NCBI GenBank assembly: GCA_033816765.1
Contig: CM066291.1
Coordinates: forward strand, 3,038,001 to 3,102,000
Direction of reading: 5' to 3'
Length of the DNA: 64,000 bases
From: Nothopassalora personata
Taxonomy: Eukaryota; Ascomycota; Dothideomycetes; Mycosphaerellales; Mycosphaerellaceae
Below are positions 1-10,594 of this stretch, in pieces (position 1 is the stretch's first letter; each line of letters begins with the position of its first letter). The notes below the pieces were generated by a model. It saw only the letters and a list, made by a program, of their open reading frames with translations. It had not been told where the DNA came from and made no database searches. The position numbers were made by a program, and so were the translations under genes.

Positions 1-426
1 GCACCCAACGAGGAAGAGAAGTCGAAGACACCGAACATGGCAACTCTGGCTCAAGCGTTCTCGATGTTCAAGAAACTCAGGATCCGCTCGCAGTCCATTG
101 ACGCCAATGCAAGCAAGTTCATCATGGTCACCAAGGATCAGAAGAGCTTCCGCGATGTGGACGTCACGGGAACGGACAGTGTTGACAGCCTGCTGCGTCG
201 GATCAAAAATGCCTTGGACTTGCACGACTTTGAGACGGAGAATGCTGTGTTCCATCGCTGGAACCGCGGTGGCGCTCGCAAAGTTGGTGGACACCTCACT
301 CGGCAAGCACTGCTCGATCTTGTCAAGAGGAGTGCCAACGCGGAGGGGACCTTGAGACTCTCCCTCAGGCCGCCGCAAGCTGTACTGCCGCCGGCGCACG
401 CAGATCCTCACTCAGTCATCCGATAA
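1..426 (+). CDS. 3' end of a gene, Bck1-like ubiquitin-fold segment (partial)
   Basis: The reading frame is open from the first base of the window, so this is the tail of a gene that starts outside it; an internal Met at 37 is not necessarily the start. The translated stretch contains a KFIMVTKDQ segment followed by FRDVDVTG, which resembles the Ras-binding/ubiquitin-like segment that precedes the kinase domain in Bck1-type MAP kinase kinase kinases of the cell-wall integrity pathway. Here the frame stops about 50 codons after that segment and no kinase motifs follow before the cyclophilin gene. It is either a different protein that ends with this fold, a truncated relative, or a gene whose last introns I cannot see. 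The family assignment is from memory of the motif only. Confidence 0.4.
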   Translation, partial: APNEEEKSKTPNMATLAQAFSMFKKLRIRSQSIDANASKFIMVTKDQKSFRDVDVTGTDSVDSLLRRIKNALDLHDFETENAVFHRWNRGGARKVGGHLTRQALLDLVKRSANAEGTLRLSLRPPQAVLPPAHADPHSVIR

Positions 427-1089
427 AGGAGTGACGTGGGACGGACGTGGTTGAGGATAGGAAGGGACTGGAGACGGATTATGGTTGACGATTGATGAAT
501 GATACCCAGGAGTTCTGATTCTACGAGTTGTGCGCGATGACTGTACACATGCGCACCGTCTGCTTTTGTGAAGGGCTGTCGGTGCCCACGCATTCTCACA
601 TAGCGCGGCAGTGCGCTCGTTTCTCTTTATCAAACTCACATGTGTACCTTGAGTGGCAATGTGGCATCCCAACCGTCGTACGTTGACGTTGTCGGGCGGC
701 CTCTTCCTTCAGTGACTCACGCCAGGCTGTAATATGGCCTCCGCAAACACATGATCTCTCGATTCAGCTCTGTGTCTCCCCCTCTCCGACAATCCTCTGC
801 ATGTCAAGCTGACCTTCGCATCGTTGCATCGCTGGTATATCTCCGGTCCAAATGGTCCAGGCCATCTTGACTTTCACAGCTTGAGCACTGACATCGATAC
901 ATCGTCAGCCGTACCACAAGAGGCACACGACACCGCATCAGCACTACAGACTACCGCAGCGACCGCTTACTCGGTGCGGATTGCACCTTTCCCACAACCG
1001 GCTACGTGTACTGGACTTGGTCCTAGCTGCATCTCTAGCCCGTGACCTGCCCCTCTTAGACTAAATATCTGCATGAACCACCAGCGGAG
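427..1089. other. Intergenic region and cyclophilin promoter
   Basis: No gene recognised. A CT-rich stretch near 770-800, typical of fungal promoters, lies upstream of the cyclophilin start. The small open frames here are short and have no recognisable motif. Confidence 0.5.
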
Positions 1090-2368
1090 ATGACCAACAA
1101 CAGGCCGAGAGTTTTCCTGGATGTCAGCATTGGCCAGGAACCTGCTGGCCGCCTTGCGATTGAGCTGTTCGCGGATAAGGCGCCGAAGACGTGCGAGAAG
1201 TGAGTGAAAACGAGTAGTGCGCGTTGACTGTGCGGACAGCTCCTGAGAACACTGCGACTGACACTACGGACGATGACAGCTTCCGGCAATTGTGCACCGG
1301 CGAACACGATGGGTTGTCTTACGCCCAAGTACCTTTCCACCGGGTGATCGACGAGTTCATGGTGCAGGGAGGGGACATTGACAAGGGCGACGGCACAGGC
1401 ACGAAGAGCATTTATGGAGGAGAATTCGAAGATGAGAATCTAGAGTGGCGGGAGATGGATGCTGCGGGCTTGGTGTGCTCGGCCAATCGTGGGAGGGATA
1501 CTAATGGGAGCCAGTAAGTTGTTTGACCTGCGATTGGCCTCTGGAAGGGAGCTGTGGCTGACAGGCATATCCTAGATTCTTCTTGACCTTGGAACCTTGT
1601 CCTCACTTGAATGGGAAGCACACCATCTTCGGACGACTTGTGTCTGGTGAAGAGACTCTGGCGAGAATCGCGAAAGTAACCGTGGACAAGAATGATCGGC
1701 CAGTAGACCCAGTGCTCGTGTCCAAGTGCGGCGAGCTGGAGCGGAAGAACAAGACGAAGCGCGACTCACGGCAAGAGAATGTTGCGCCAACGCACAGCGA
1801 CGATCGAGGACGAAGGAGGAAGAGCGACCAAGATGCGGTATCAGAGAACGAGATGGACGCAGGTCCTCTATCCGAGAAGCCACGACGAACCCGACGACAA
1901 AGCGACAACGTGATCGACGAAGGAAAACGAGGGCGTCCAAGACTACGATCCGCCTCTCGTTCACCATCGCATCCCATCGAAGAAGAGATGGAAGACGTCT
2001 CGGACCACTCGCCTGCGAAGATGCACAAGCGTAAGAGAAGTCCATCCCCCAGCAGGCACCTTGATCGGCGCGACGAAGATGCCACTTTCGAACGACGGAG
2101 GAGAAGTCTGCCGAATCAGTACAAGGACAATCAAGATCGAAGAAATGCGGACGAAGACCGGTACAGACCGAGTCCGAGGAGAGATGGGCATAACTATCCG
2201 GGAACACAGCGTGGAGACGATCGATACCGGCCTTCGAGGGATAAGTATGAGGATCGTGGGAGGCTTGAGGATGACGGCAGGTTAGGGGGTCGTGGGCACG
2301 AACATGATCCGCCCGTCAAGTTCAAGGGGAGGGGAGTCATGAACTATCGTGAGCCTGGACGGCTATGA
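1090..2368 (+). CDS. Cyclophilin-type peptidyl-prolyl isomerase with RS/charged tail
   Basis: Three exons: 1090-1199, 1280-1513 and 1576-2368, joined by introns of 80 and 62 nt with clean GT...AG ends and a CTGAC branch site in the first. The product is 378 residues. Residues of about 5-165 are a cyclophilin domain with FHRVI (catalytic Arg), [17 protein letters not shown] and [14 protein letters not shown]. The usual active-site Trp is His (PHLNGKH), as in the RS-cyclophilin and Cyp40 subfamilies, which lowers cyclosporin binding. Residues from about 200 on are rich in Arg, Lys, Asp, Glu and Ser with many RS/RR/DR pairs, like nuclear splicing-associated cyclophilins. I infer a nuclear prolyl isomerase linked to pre-mRNA processing. 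Joining the exons restores one uninterrupted frame, which supports both introns. Confidence 0.88.
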
Positions 2369-2932
2369 TGTTGCGATGAGCTGCGACGTTGCGCCTCATA
2401 TGGACAGCAATGGACTGGAGGGGACAGATGTGGTTGACTCTCGACCCGCCCTATTCATCCATCACAATGGCCTGCTCCTCCGGATTCCTTGCTGCAGAAG
2501 TCCGGGACCATGTAGCTCGACAGGACCTGAGCTGCGATTGTCACGATGTGCCACAAGGACCGGTATGTACGATAGTGTACGATCAGTATCTTCAAGGCCC
2601 GGCAGACCGAATTGAGGCAGTAGCACGCCCTCGTGGCCCAAATCTCGCCAATGGACGATAAATACGCTGCTGAGGGCGATTTTAGACTTCATACCACAAA
2701 GCTTCGATTTGGCCGAGTCTGTTACACTTCCCCGCCATGCCACAACAGGAAGCTCGAACAAGGTTCCCCTTGCATCGCGGAGTCTGCATGATAACCTCTA
2801 CTAGATCCACTTGCATGCGCTTGGTCATCTGCCGATCAAAATGGAGACGGATGATGCGGAGTGCCGCGTCTACAAGGACGACAGGACCGCGCTCCTCTAT
2901 CAAGTACCACATATCATATCCATCTTGTGTAT
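2369..2932. other. Intergenic region, promoter of the GDSL esterase
   Basis: No gene recognised. The frame of the esterase is open upstream of 2933 to about 2861, but those residues lack a signal peptide and are probably 5' UTR. Confidence 0.45.
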
Positions 2933-4084
2933 ATGGCTTGCGGCATGGCTTTGACATCTATTGCTACGCTTTCGATGCTGGCGTCTGCTGTTGTGGCGTC
3001 GCCATCGGAGAGTCCGCAGAACGAGGTTTCATCATCTTGGGAACTCAAGAACTTTACCACTCTGGTGGCGTTTGGTGACAGTTATACTGATGACAGTCGG
3101 TTGAACTACTTTGGCTCACACAATGGCTCCGCACCGCCTGTGGGATGGGTCAACGAGGCGGTATGTCCCTTTGCACTCGCATGATGAATCAAGTTGATAA
3201 CACTCGACTCACAGAACTACGCTTCAGCATCTGGTGGCCGTCCCTGGCCCCAATATGTCAAACAATACGCCGGCGTGAACCTCTACAACTACGCAGTCTC
3301 AGGCGCCGTGTGTAGCAACGACATCACACCCAGGACGTTCACCACCATAGGGGCCGACTTCCCAGCAGTGGAGCAATACGAGGTCCCAGCCTACATCGCA
3401 GACTCCCAGTACATCGAACCAGACGGCACCAAATTCTTTATCGCCCCTCAAGACGAGACTGTCTACTCCATCTGGATTGGCACCAACGACCTAGGCGTCT
3501 ACGCCTTCATTACAGATAGCCAAGTCCCCGGCACGAACATCGTAGACTACACCGAGTGCGTCTACGCCCAACTCAAACGAATCTACAACAACGGTGGGAG
3601 ATACTTTGTCCTTCAGAATGTCGCCCCCTTGAACTTAGCCCCGCTCTATGCTATCCCGAGCCAAGGCGGTGTGGCGCAGGACAATTACTGGCCGGATAAG
3701 CCTGCCAACATCACGGAACTCAGTTACCGCATGATGAACCAAGTCACCCTCGTTAACAATGTTTACAAGTACCAGACACCATTTGTCGCGCAGTTGTCGA
3801 AGGACTTTGAGGGGGCGAAGTTTGCGGTTATGGATATGCATGGGTTGATTACGGACATTTATGAGCATCCGGAACAGTATTTGAACGGCACAGCCCCGCT
3901 GCAGGTGGATGTTGCGGCGAAGCATTGTGACCTCACGGGCGCGCAGTGTACGGTTGCGGACAGTCTCGACAGCTACCTTTGGTATGATGATTTGCATCCG
4001 AGTGAGCAGACAGACAGGGTTATTGCAAGGGAGTTCGTTGAGGTGGTAAAGGGGACGAGTAGATGGGCTACGTACTGGGGCTGA
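2933..4084 (+). CDS. Secreted GDSL esterase, CE16-like
   Basis: Two exons, 2933-3160 and 3215-4084, with a 54-nt intron that interrupts the frame between WVNEA and NYAS; the product is 365 residues. The N terminus (about residues 1-22) is a hydrophobic secretion signal; a second Met at 2945 is an equally plausible start. Block I is FGDSYTDD with nucleophile Ser50, block III is GTND near residues 165-168, and the C-terminal block is DDLH with Asp334 and His337. This is the SGNH/GDSL hydrolase fold in the arrangement of fungal carbohydrate esterase family 16 acetyl esterases. Several N-glycosylation sequons fit secretion. Known family role: removing acetyl groups from hemicellulose-derived sugars. 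The substrate here is inference. Confidence 0.87.
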
Positions 4085-5027
4085 TGGTATGGACCAGAGG
4101 AGACTTTTGTCAACACATCGACAAGGTACATACATTGGCACAGCCGTCCCATATAGAGTCATCTTGATGATTAAATAGATCGAGGAGAATCGAAGGGTCC
4201 CCGTGTCATCTCTCCCCTCGCTGTGTAACGATAATCACTGACTGACCAAGCTTTGCTAAGCTCGTGCTTACTCTGCCTCTCTCTCAAGACATGGGTTATC
4301 TGGACGTCGGTGCATGATGTCTTGTTCTGGACACTAGACACGACGCAGTGCTCCATATGCGACTCAATGCTCGCTATCATAGGCGGAATTCGGGACAGGA
4401 AGTCAGCTTGCGGACTGGACTGGTGACAAACTTCCTCGCGTCCAAGCGCTTCTTCTCACCGTGGAAACGATAACTTTCCCCTTGAAGTGCTGGTGTGTAG
4501 TTCCGCGGCGCAGACCACGACAGCTTGCATGGGGGAGACGCCTCGTGCTATACTTACGGGCCCCAGTGGGCTGTCTTTGAACCGTTCTCCGTAGCAGCTG
4601 TGTAACATCTCATTCCGCAGCTGCAACGACCTCTGTCACCGCCCTATGCTAGCTTCCCGTCGCTATGTCGTAGAAGGCGGTCTGTTCAGCATTGCATTGC
4701 TTACACCGTAAGGCGTCCTGCTCTCCCTGTTGTCAACAGCAGCATGTCTCGTGCAGAGGCTTGGGGTGAGATGCTTACCCGCCTTATCTCTTGCTTGGAA
4801 CGTCTTACGTATGCTTCACCGTGTCATCACTAAGACTGTTGGTGGCCTCTGACAGTCCTCGCAAGTATGCTGGGCTGATCGGTATTCAAGGTCCGCTGGG
4901 CGAAGGTACTGGGGCATATAAGACGATGGAAGTCGAACCCCTCCAAGCCGAATCACTCACAGCACATTCATCAAACATCCTCACCGCACGAACGAGAACA
5001 AATTCAAAACTACCAGACTCTTCAACA
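4085..5027. other. Intergenic region between esterase and small secreted protein
   Basis: No gene recognised on either strand. The last 110 bases hold the promoter of the small secreted protein. Confidence 0.5.
4917..4921 (+). promoter_or_regulatory. Probable TATA box of the small secreted protein gene
   Basis: TATAA within GGGGCATATAAGA, about 107 bases upstream of the likely start codon, followed by a C/A-rich untranslated leader without purine-rich interruptions. Position and leader composition are typical of highly expressed fungal genes. Confidence 0.45.
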
Positions 5028-5609
5028 ATGTCCATCACCATGAAGACCCTCACCCTCGCGGCTCTCTTGAGCTTGGCCACCGCCGATTGCATTGTCCAAA
5101 CCGTCACCAACCCCTCCGCCTCCGACGTCGCCGCCTCCATCACCCAATGGAACTCCGACGTAAACCACGTCAACGCCTTCCTCAACAGCGTAGCAGCCCA
5201 ACAACAACAACTCGGCGGAATCACCGACACCACCACTCTCGCATCCGACGCCCAGACTGCCTTCAACATCGCCTCCGACGAACCTTGCCAACTCACCATA
5301 CTCTCCACTGCCTCCCTCCTGAGCGACCCCAAATTCGCCTGCGCCGTGTCTGATCTGAACAACGTGTTCAAGATCCACGTGCTGGACAACTTGAATGCTG
5401 TCATTACCAATCCGACAGATCTGGATGGTGTGAACAATGCAGTGCAGGATATTAACAACTTCCGATGCTGTAATGTTCTGCCGAGCGCGAGCACCATGTG
5501 GGCGCAGCAGGCTGCTGCGAATAGTTTGACGGATGTTCCAACTGAGGCGGCCAGGGAAGATGCGTGTGGCAGTATCACCTGCACTCCCTCTTGTAGTGAT
5601 CTGTCTTGA
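5028..5609 (+). CDS. Small secreted cysteine-containing protein
   Basis: Single exon; 193 residues from 5028, or 189 from the second Met at 5040. The frame is open back to 4791 but the upstream part crosses the TATA box and lacks a signal sequence, so I reject it. Residues 1 to about 19 (MSITMKTLTLAALLSLATA) form a signal peptide. The mature protein is rich in Ala, Asn, Thr and Asp, contains eight Cys (one just after the signal, a CC pair near the middle and three in the last 20 residues) and is predicted mostly helical. I do not recognise the family; the layout is like cell-wall-associated or effector-like secreted proteins of fungi. No enzymatic motif is visible. Confidence 0.72.
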   Translation: MSITMKTLTLAALLSLATADCIVQTVTNPSASDVAASITQWNSDVNHVNAFLNSVAAQQQQLGGITDTTTLASDAQTAFNIASDEPCQLTILSTASLLSDPKFACAVSDLNNVFKIHVLDNLNAVITNPTDLDGVNNAVQDINNFRCCNVLPSASTMWAQQAAANSLTDVPTEAAREDACGSITCTPSCSDLS

Positions 5610-6155
5610 GTGCGGGTTGGCGGTGAGATTCAAGGTGTGGAATGTTGTGGAGATGAGCAGGGTAGATGTCGTTGGAGTGATAGGTGCGGGTTTCTGTTCT
5701 GTTTAGCTTTCGCTCGTTATTGTTTACCTCGTTTGTGTCGCTCGCTTCTGTCCTTGTTTCATGGATATTTCATTGGTCAATAGAAAATCAGAAAGCCAGA
5801 GCTGACAGCTCCTTGCAATCTCCACACAGTCTTCGTCTCAGCATGGCACTGATTACAATACTTCGACGGACTTCGTGCTCCAGCCGAGGTGTCTACCGAA
5901 GGCCCAAAGGCATCAAGCTGTAGCCCAGACAGTCGCGAAGCGTTTGAGACATGCACTGCAAGATGCGCTTCGGTCTCCTGCTCAAAAGGTGCAGACACCT
6001 TCAACCTCATTTTCGTTTCGTGAGCGTGACTAAAGGCTCCATCGTAGCTACGGCCCACGTGCTCCCAGTATACTTCTTTTCGTCTCCTCAAACAGCGATC
6101 CGCACCGGTTCAAGCATTCTGAAAGTCCAGAAGTGTCAGCATAATCGGCTCGGCA
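5610..6155. other. 3' flanks of two convergent genes
   Basis: No gene recognised. The small secreted protein gene (plus) and the peptidase gene (minus) converge here, so the stretch holds both terminators and 3' UTRs. Confidence 0.45.
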
Positions 6156-8995
6156 TCACAATTCCGCTTTACCTTGACTGGGCATCTCTTTCACCTCTTC
6201 TTCATCTTCCCTGACACCACCATAGAACTCTTCGCTGTCGTGAGCTTCTGGTGCGTATGCTTCCAGGCCAGCATATCGATTGATCCAGTTGAGGACCACT
6301 TTGTGCCAGAGAAGGCTATTCTCAGGCTTGAGTACCCAATGGTTCTCATCGGGGAAGTGCAAGAACTGGCTATCGACGCCTCGAGACTGGAGCACATTGA
6401 ACGCAGCGAGTCCTTCCGCAATTGGCAAACGGAAGTCTTTTGAGCTGTGGATCACTAGCTGTGGTGTGGCCCAGTTGACGAAGTGCTCGCTGGGGTCCCA
6501 TTTACGCCAGTCCGACAGTACAGAAGCACCAAAATTCTCGTGACCTTGAGCTGCCGAGGAAGGGTCACCAGGTGCTGGCTTATAGCCTGGATCGAACCAG
6601 GGTGTTCCACCGAGATCGAAGAAGGGAAAGTACAATTCTTCGGTTGCCAGCATACCTCCAGCAAAGCTCGTGATGCCGTCGTGACAGACAAGGGCTCTGA
6701 ACTTCCGGCCGAGGTCATGCCCCTGAATCCAATTCATCATGTAGCCTCCATAGCTAGCACCTAGAGCGACTGCTCGGTCGTTGTCGGCCTCGGACATGTT
6801 CTGTCCCACCCACTCGAAGATATTGGCGATATCTTGGTATGGGTCACCGCCCCAGTTGCGACGAATTGCATCCGTGAATGCTTGGCCATAGCCAGTGCTG
6901 CCTGTGGGGTTTGGACAGATACAAATGTAGCCTTGCTCAGCGAATACAGCTGGATTCCAGCGCGTCGACCAGCTATCGCCCCAGGCGCCTTGAGGTCCGC
7001 CATGAATTATGTAGGCAACAGGATACTTCTTGCTGCTGTCGAAGTTACTGGGCTTGACGACGATACTGTGGACTTCTTTGTTCACTTTGGGATTGCTGGC
7101 GGGCGTCCAAATCGACGATACCTGCGAACAAAAGGGTGTCAGCTATAGTCGAGAAATGGGTGACAGAGTCTGGGACTACGCAGTGGACGGTGGAGGACAG
7201 CGTGCCGCGTAACGCCTGTCCCAAAGACTAGATAGTAGTCGTGGCTACCACTTCAAGCCTGGTACTCTTCAGTCACGTACCTACAAACAGAATGGTGTCA
7301 GCTGTACTCAATAAGCGCACGGCGGTGTCTCAGAAAGCTGTGTACTCAGCGAAGCAACGCGCCATGTCACGCATAGCTCAGTCAATGCACCATCGTCTGA
7401 GCCACTGCTAATTGTCTGGTAACCTTCAATAACGTACCTGTTTCGACTTTAGTCCAAACTTGCTGCCCTCGGCAGAGTTCGAGTTGGTCCAGGTGATCAA
7501 AGAGTCCAGTCTGCTATCCGAAAGGAGTGGATCCACAATGGCAAAGAACGAGTTGTCGGTTATCGAACTACCAGACACGAAGAGCTTTCCACTCGCCAAT
7601 GCTCGTACATCGCTGATGTATCCGCGTTGTGTCAACGGTCGTATGGTCCTGTTGAAGTGCAGGCCAGAGATGGAGTAAACTTTGCTGGTGCCGACATCTT
7701 CTGCGGTAACAAGTAGCGATCGTCCATCAGCAGAGAACACAATGGACTGGGGACTACGGTCCCAGTCTTTGGCTCCCTGCTGCACTGATATCTTCGCAGG
7801 AGTTTCATGTTGGTCTTCCAATTCGCCCTGACGAACGTGCAACAAGAAGACCTCATTTCGGTCCGCTTCGTAGCCTCCCGTCTTCATACTCAAATAAGCC
7901 AATGTACTGCCGTCTGGACTGTATGCTGGACTTGACGAGGCGCCTTCGTATCCGGGTATTGAAATTTTGATCAATCTGCGCTTGTCACCGCTCCACGACT
8001 CGATGTTCGTAAGGTAAAGGTTGGACTTGGTGTTCAAAGCAGGGTTTAAGGCGGGATCCTTGGCCACAAATGCAATGCCCCCAGCACTAATGTCGAAGTT
8101 GTCCGTACCTCCGAAAGGCTTCACAGGACTCTCCAAGCCAGTGTCGGCCAGCGCATTATTCAATCCGGACAGCGCGTGCTTTCCGTGTTTCTTGCTGAGC
8201 TTGCCGTAAAACAAAGCATTCTTTTGCTTCGACTCATATGTATCCCAATGCCTCACGAACAGTCCAGTGTACAGCTGTCCGGTCGCATGGGTCTTCTTGG
8301 CTTTATTGGGATCGAACAACGTGCCATCTGTATCCGCGATCGCACTCACAACGACAGCATAGCCCTCATCACCGGGCAGCTTCTTCACCTTCAGATTACT
8401 GGCAGGACCGTTAATCTTACCAGCGACGTAGTGAGTCTCTCCCAACTGCGTCTTCTCTATTACCTTCGCCACGCTTGCCACGTACAGGCTTGTAGTCCCA
8501 TCCTTTTCCGCCTGCAAGCACGCGAACTCATCCTCGGTCAACCAGTTCAAGTCCGAGATCTCGTCATCCTTCGCCAACACGTGAGAGTCACCTGCATAGG
8601 GTAGGTATCAGCCAAAGTCAAAAAAGCGCGTGGCAATATCTCAGAAAGCAGAAACGACAGTGGCGCGCAGCGCTTCGTGCAACGCATGTCTCGAGATCCA
8701 CCAGGTTCAGGGCGATTTCCCGATGCCTGATATACTTCAATCACGTACCAGAGTCGACGTCCAGCACTCTCAACTCGATAGTCTTCTTGTGGGTCTCGAA
8801 GGCGTAGGTGGACAACGTATAAAGAACCTTTGTGCCGGAGGCATTTGGGATGCCCGCTGAGCGCCGTGGCGCAGACAGCAGCACTTTCGGAGTAAACTTC
8901 ATCGCCTTTTGAACCATCTGCGGCCAATCTGATGGAGGGACTTCCAATGGCTTCGTCTTGTTATGTTGTTTGGTATGAGCGGTAAGCGACGTCAC
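6156..8995 (-). CDS. S9C prolyl oligopeptidase family peptidase (dipeptidyl-peptidase V type)
   Basis: Three exons on the minus strand: 8995-8749, 8591-7438 and 7121-6156; joined they give 788 residues in one frame. The N-terminal half (about residues 50-480) is the beta-propeller of the family (SPAYSPDGSTLAYLSM is a typical blade). The C-terminal half is the alpha/beta-hydrolase: HGGP oxyanion region, GASYGGYM with nucleophile Ser590, Asp696 in SSKDFRLP and His728 in DENHW. No signal peptide is present, so an intracellular form is likely, unlike secreted DPP5. Known role of the family: release of dipeptides or acylated residues from peptide N termini. The introns are unusual: 157 and 316 nt, and made of introner-like repeats listed separately. 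Confidence 0.9.
7122..7280 (-). repeat. Introner-like element B (3' half of peptidase intron 2)
   Basis: 159 nt on the minus strand, starting GTACGTGACTGAAG and ending TTTGTTCGCAG, with the branch-site segment AGCTGACACC near its 3' end. It is similar over its length, especially at both ends, to the elements at 7281-7437 and 8592-8748. It directly abuts the preceding element, with no exon base between AG and GT. Confidence 0.75.
7281..7437 (-). repeat. Introner-like element A (5' half of peptidase intron 2)
   Basis: 157 nt on the minus strand, starting GTACGTTATTGAAG and ending TCTGTTTGTAG, with AGCTGACACC as likely branch site. It shares GCTTTCTGAGA and the GCGCTT-containing stretch with the element in intron 1. 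It has its own complete splice sites, so it could be removed alone or together with element B as one 316-nt intron. Confidence 0.75.
8592..8748 (-). repeat. Introner-like element (peptidase intron 1)
   Basis: 157 nt on the minus strand, beginning GTACGTGATTGAAG and ending CTATGCAG, with GGCTGATACC as likely branch site. It splits a Gly codon between LDVDSG and DSHVLA. It has the same length and the same conserved ends as the two elements in intron 2. Confidence 0.75.
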
Positions 8996-9289
8996 AACGG
9001 GTTCCGGTTACCAATGAGTCAATGGTTTTGATAGCGGGAACGGTAAATTTGAAAGCAAGACGCCTCTGAGCAGCTTCTCTAATGGTGGTCGATAATGTCT
9101 CTGTGGATGTTGATGGCAGTTCGTGGCGGTTTTGACAGGGTGAAGTGTTGGTTTCACCACGACGGTTCGTTGCGGGGGACGGCCGGATCCCTCGTGAGAC
9201 GGGAAGGCGAGACACATTATCAGCGCCGACTATAATGCCGCCGAGAGAGCTTTGTGCTCAGTTCTAGTACAGTCTATATCGTACAGTCA

Positions 9290-10594
9290 TTATTCAATGT
9301 CCAGCGCCGCGTCATCACCATCATCTGGAAGCGCTGTAATGACTTCCTCAACCATGGTGATGAGCTCATCAATGTCTGGTCGCTCAGCAGGCTCAACGGT
9401 CAAACATCGCCTCACGACCTGCTTGACAGGATCTGATATCGCATCCTCCTTCTTGCTAGCATTCGGGTTGATATCAGATGCTCGTTGCTTACCACGCCTG
9501 GCTTCTGCCGCGCCTTCGTCTGGGAAGCGCCAGTCTCCACCTAGCACACACAGTGACAGAGAACCGCCTGTCTCTTCACTGCGTGCTTCGAACGGCGACT
9601 TCCCGACGAGACATGCATACAGCGTGCACCCCATGCTCCAGATGTCAACTTTCGTGTCGATGGTCGTGCCGGTCTTCACGTCGAATAGCTCAGGTGCGCG
9701 ATATGGCATTGTGCTGTGTTCCGCTGCCTGATCTTGCACCTGTAGCGCCATCGCCCGACTTGTAATGGGCGTCGGCGAGGGCGCGATTGAACCCAGATCC
9801 ATTAGGATCGGTTGTGTGCCATTATCGGCAATCATGATGTTTCCCGGCTTGATGTCTCTGTGCGCGTAGCTTCGCATCACACCTTCTGCGACCCCGTCTT
9901 GTGCTGCCATGATCTCGCCCTCCATCAGTGGGTCGTGCTCTGCTTCACCATCCTCAAGACCTGTTCGCCGCCGGCCCTCATTTGCAAGGACTTCAGTTTC
10001 CGCATCTTGATGCACTTGCGCGGCTTCCTGTCGCGGCTTCCTCGCGTTCCTTCTGCTTCGCTCACCACCAGGCGCTCCTTTGACACGATACTGGTGCATG
10101 GCCTTGAGTGCTCTGCATACGCCCAGGAACAGTACCATCAGCCTCTTTTCTGGGAAGCGTGCGCGGTTGACGAGATTCGCATTGATCGCATCTTGAAGGT
10201 TGCCTCTTCGGTAGTAGGGCAGCAGGATGTAGACTGTCTTGCTGCCCACGTCTCCTCCTCTCTCGGTCTCAACGCTATGGTCGACGGCGTGTATTATGTT
10301 TGGGTGCGGAGAAAACAAGCTGTATGCCTCGACTTCTTTGAGCGCTTGTGACACGCTCTCCTCACCAAAGGGACATCGGATCTTCTTCAGCGCGTAGAGA
10401 GTAGGGTCGCCGGGTGATTGCACCAGATAGACATAGCTGAAGCCTCCTTCGCCTAGTAATCGCAAGATCTTGAGACTTCGGCCGTTGACTCGCAATGAGG
10501 GATTCGAGGGGAAGCAGTTGAAGCAATTGCCGAGCTGCCAAATGCCATCGAGAATGTAATGCGACAATTGCTCAACGAGCGAGGGAGAGGACAT
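9290..10594 (-). CDS. NAK-family serine/threonine kinase, Env7/STK16 type
   Basis: Single exon, 434 residues. Kinase motifs in order: GEGGFSYVY glycine loop at residues 48-56, ALKK with the ATP-binding Lys at about 70, HRDIKPGN at 245-252 and DLGS in place of DFG at 266-269, which is characteristic of the STK16/Env7 subfamily; MPYRAPELF follows. An insert of about 65 residues rich in Arg, Glu and Ala (about 172-238) separates the two lobes ahead of the catalytic loop. Cys24 and Cys27 near the N terminus match the palmitoylated Cys region that anchors yeast Env7 to the vacuole. Known role: vacuole/Golgi membrane kinase regulating vacuole fusion and secretion. It lies in the same direction as the peptidase gene, 294 bases upstream of it. 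Confidence 0.88.
   Translation of the reverse strand: MSSPSLVEQLSHYILDGIWQLGNCFNCFPSNPSLRVNGRSLKILRLLGEGGFSYVYLVQSPGDPTLYALKKIRCPFGEESVSQALKEVEAYSLFSPHPNIIHAVDHSVETERGGDVGSKTVYILLPYYRRGNLQDAINANLVNRARFPEKRLMVLFLGVCRALKAMHQYRVKGAPGGERSRRNARKPRQEAAQVHQDAETEVLANEGRRRTGLEDGEAEHDPLMEGEIMAAQDGVAEGVMRSYAHRDIKPGNIMIADNGTQPILMDLGSIAPSPTPITSRAMALQVQDQAAEHSTMPYRAPELFDVKTGTTIDTKVDIWSMGCTLYACLVGKSPFEARSEETGGSLSLCVLGGDWRFPDEGAAEARRGKQRASDINPNASKKEDAISDPVKQVVRRCLTVEPAERPDIDELITMVEEVITALPDDGDDAALDIE

Noticed and set aside
4791..5027. Longer N terminus for the small secreted protein
   Set aside because: The upstream codons cross the TATA box and would bury the signal peptide inside the protein.
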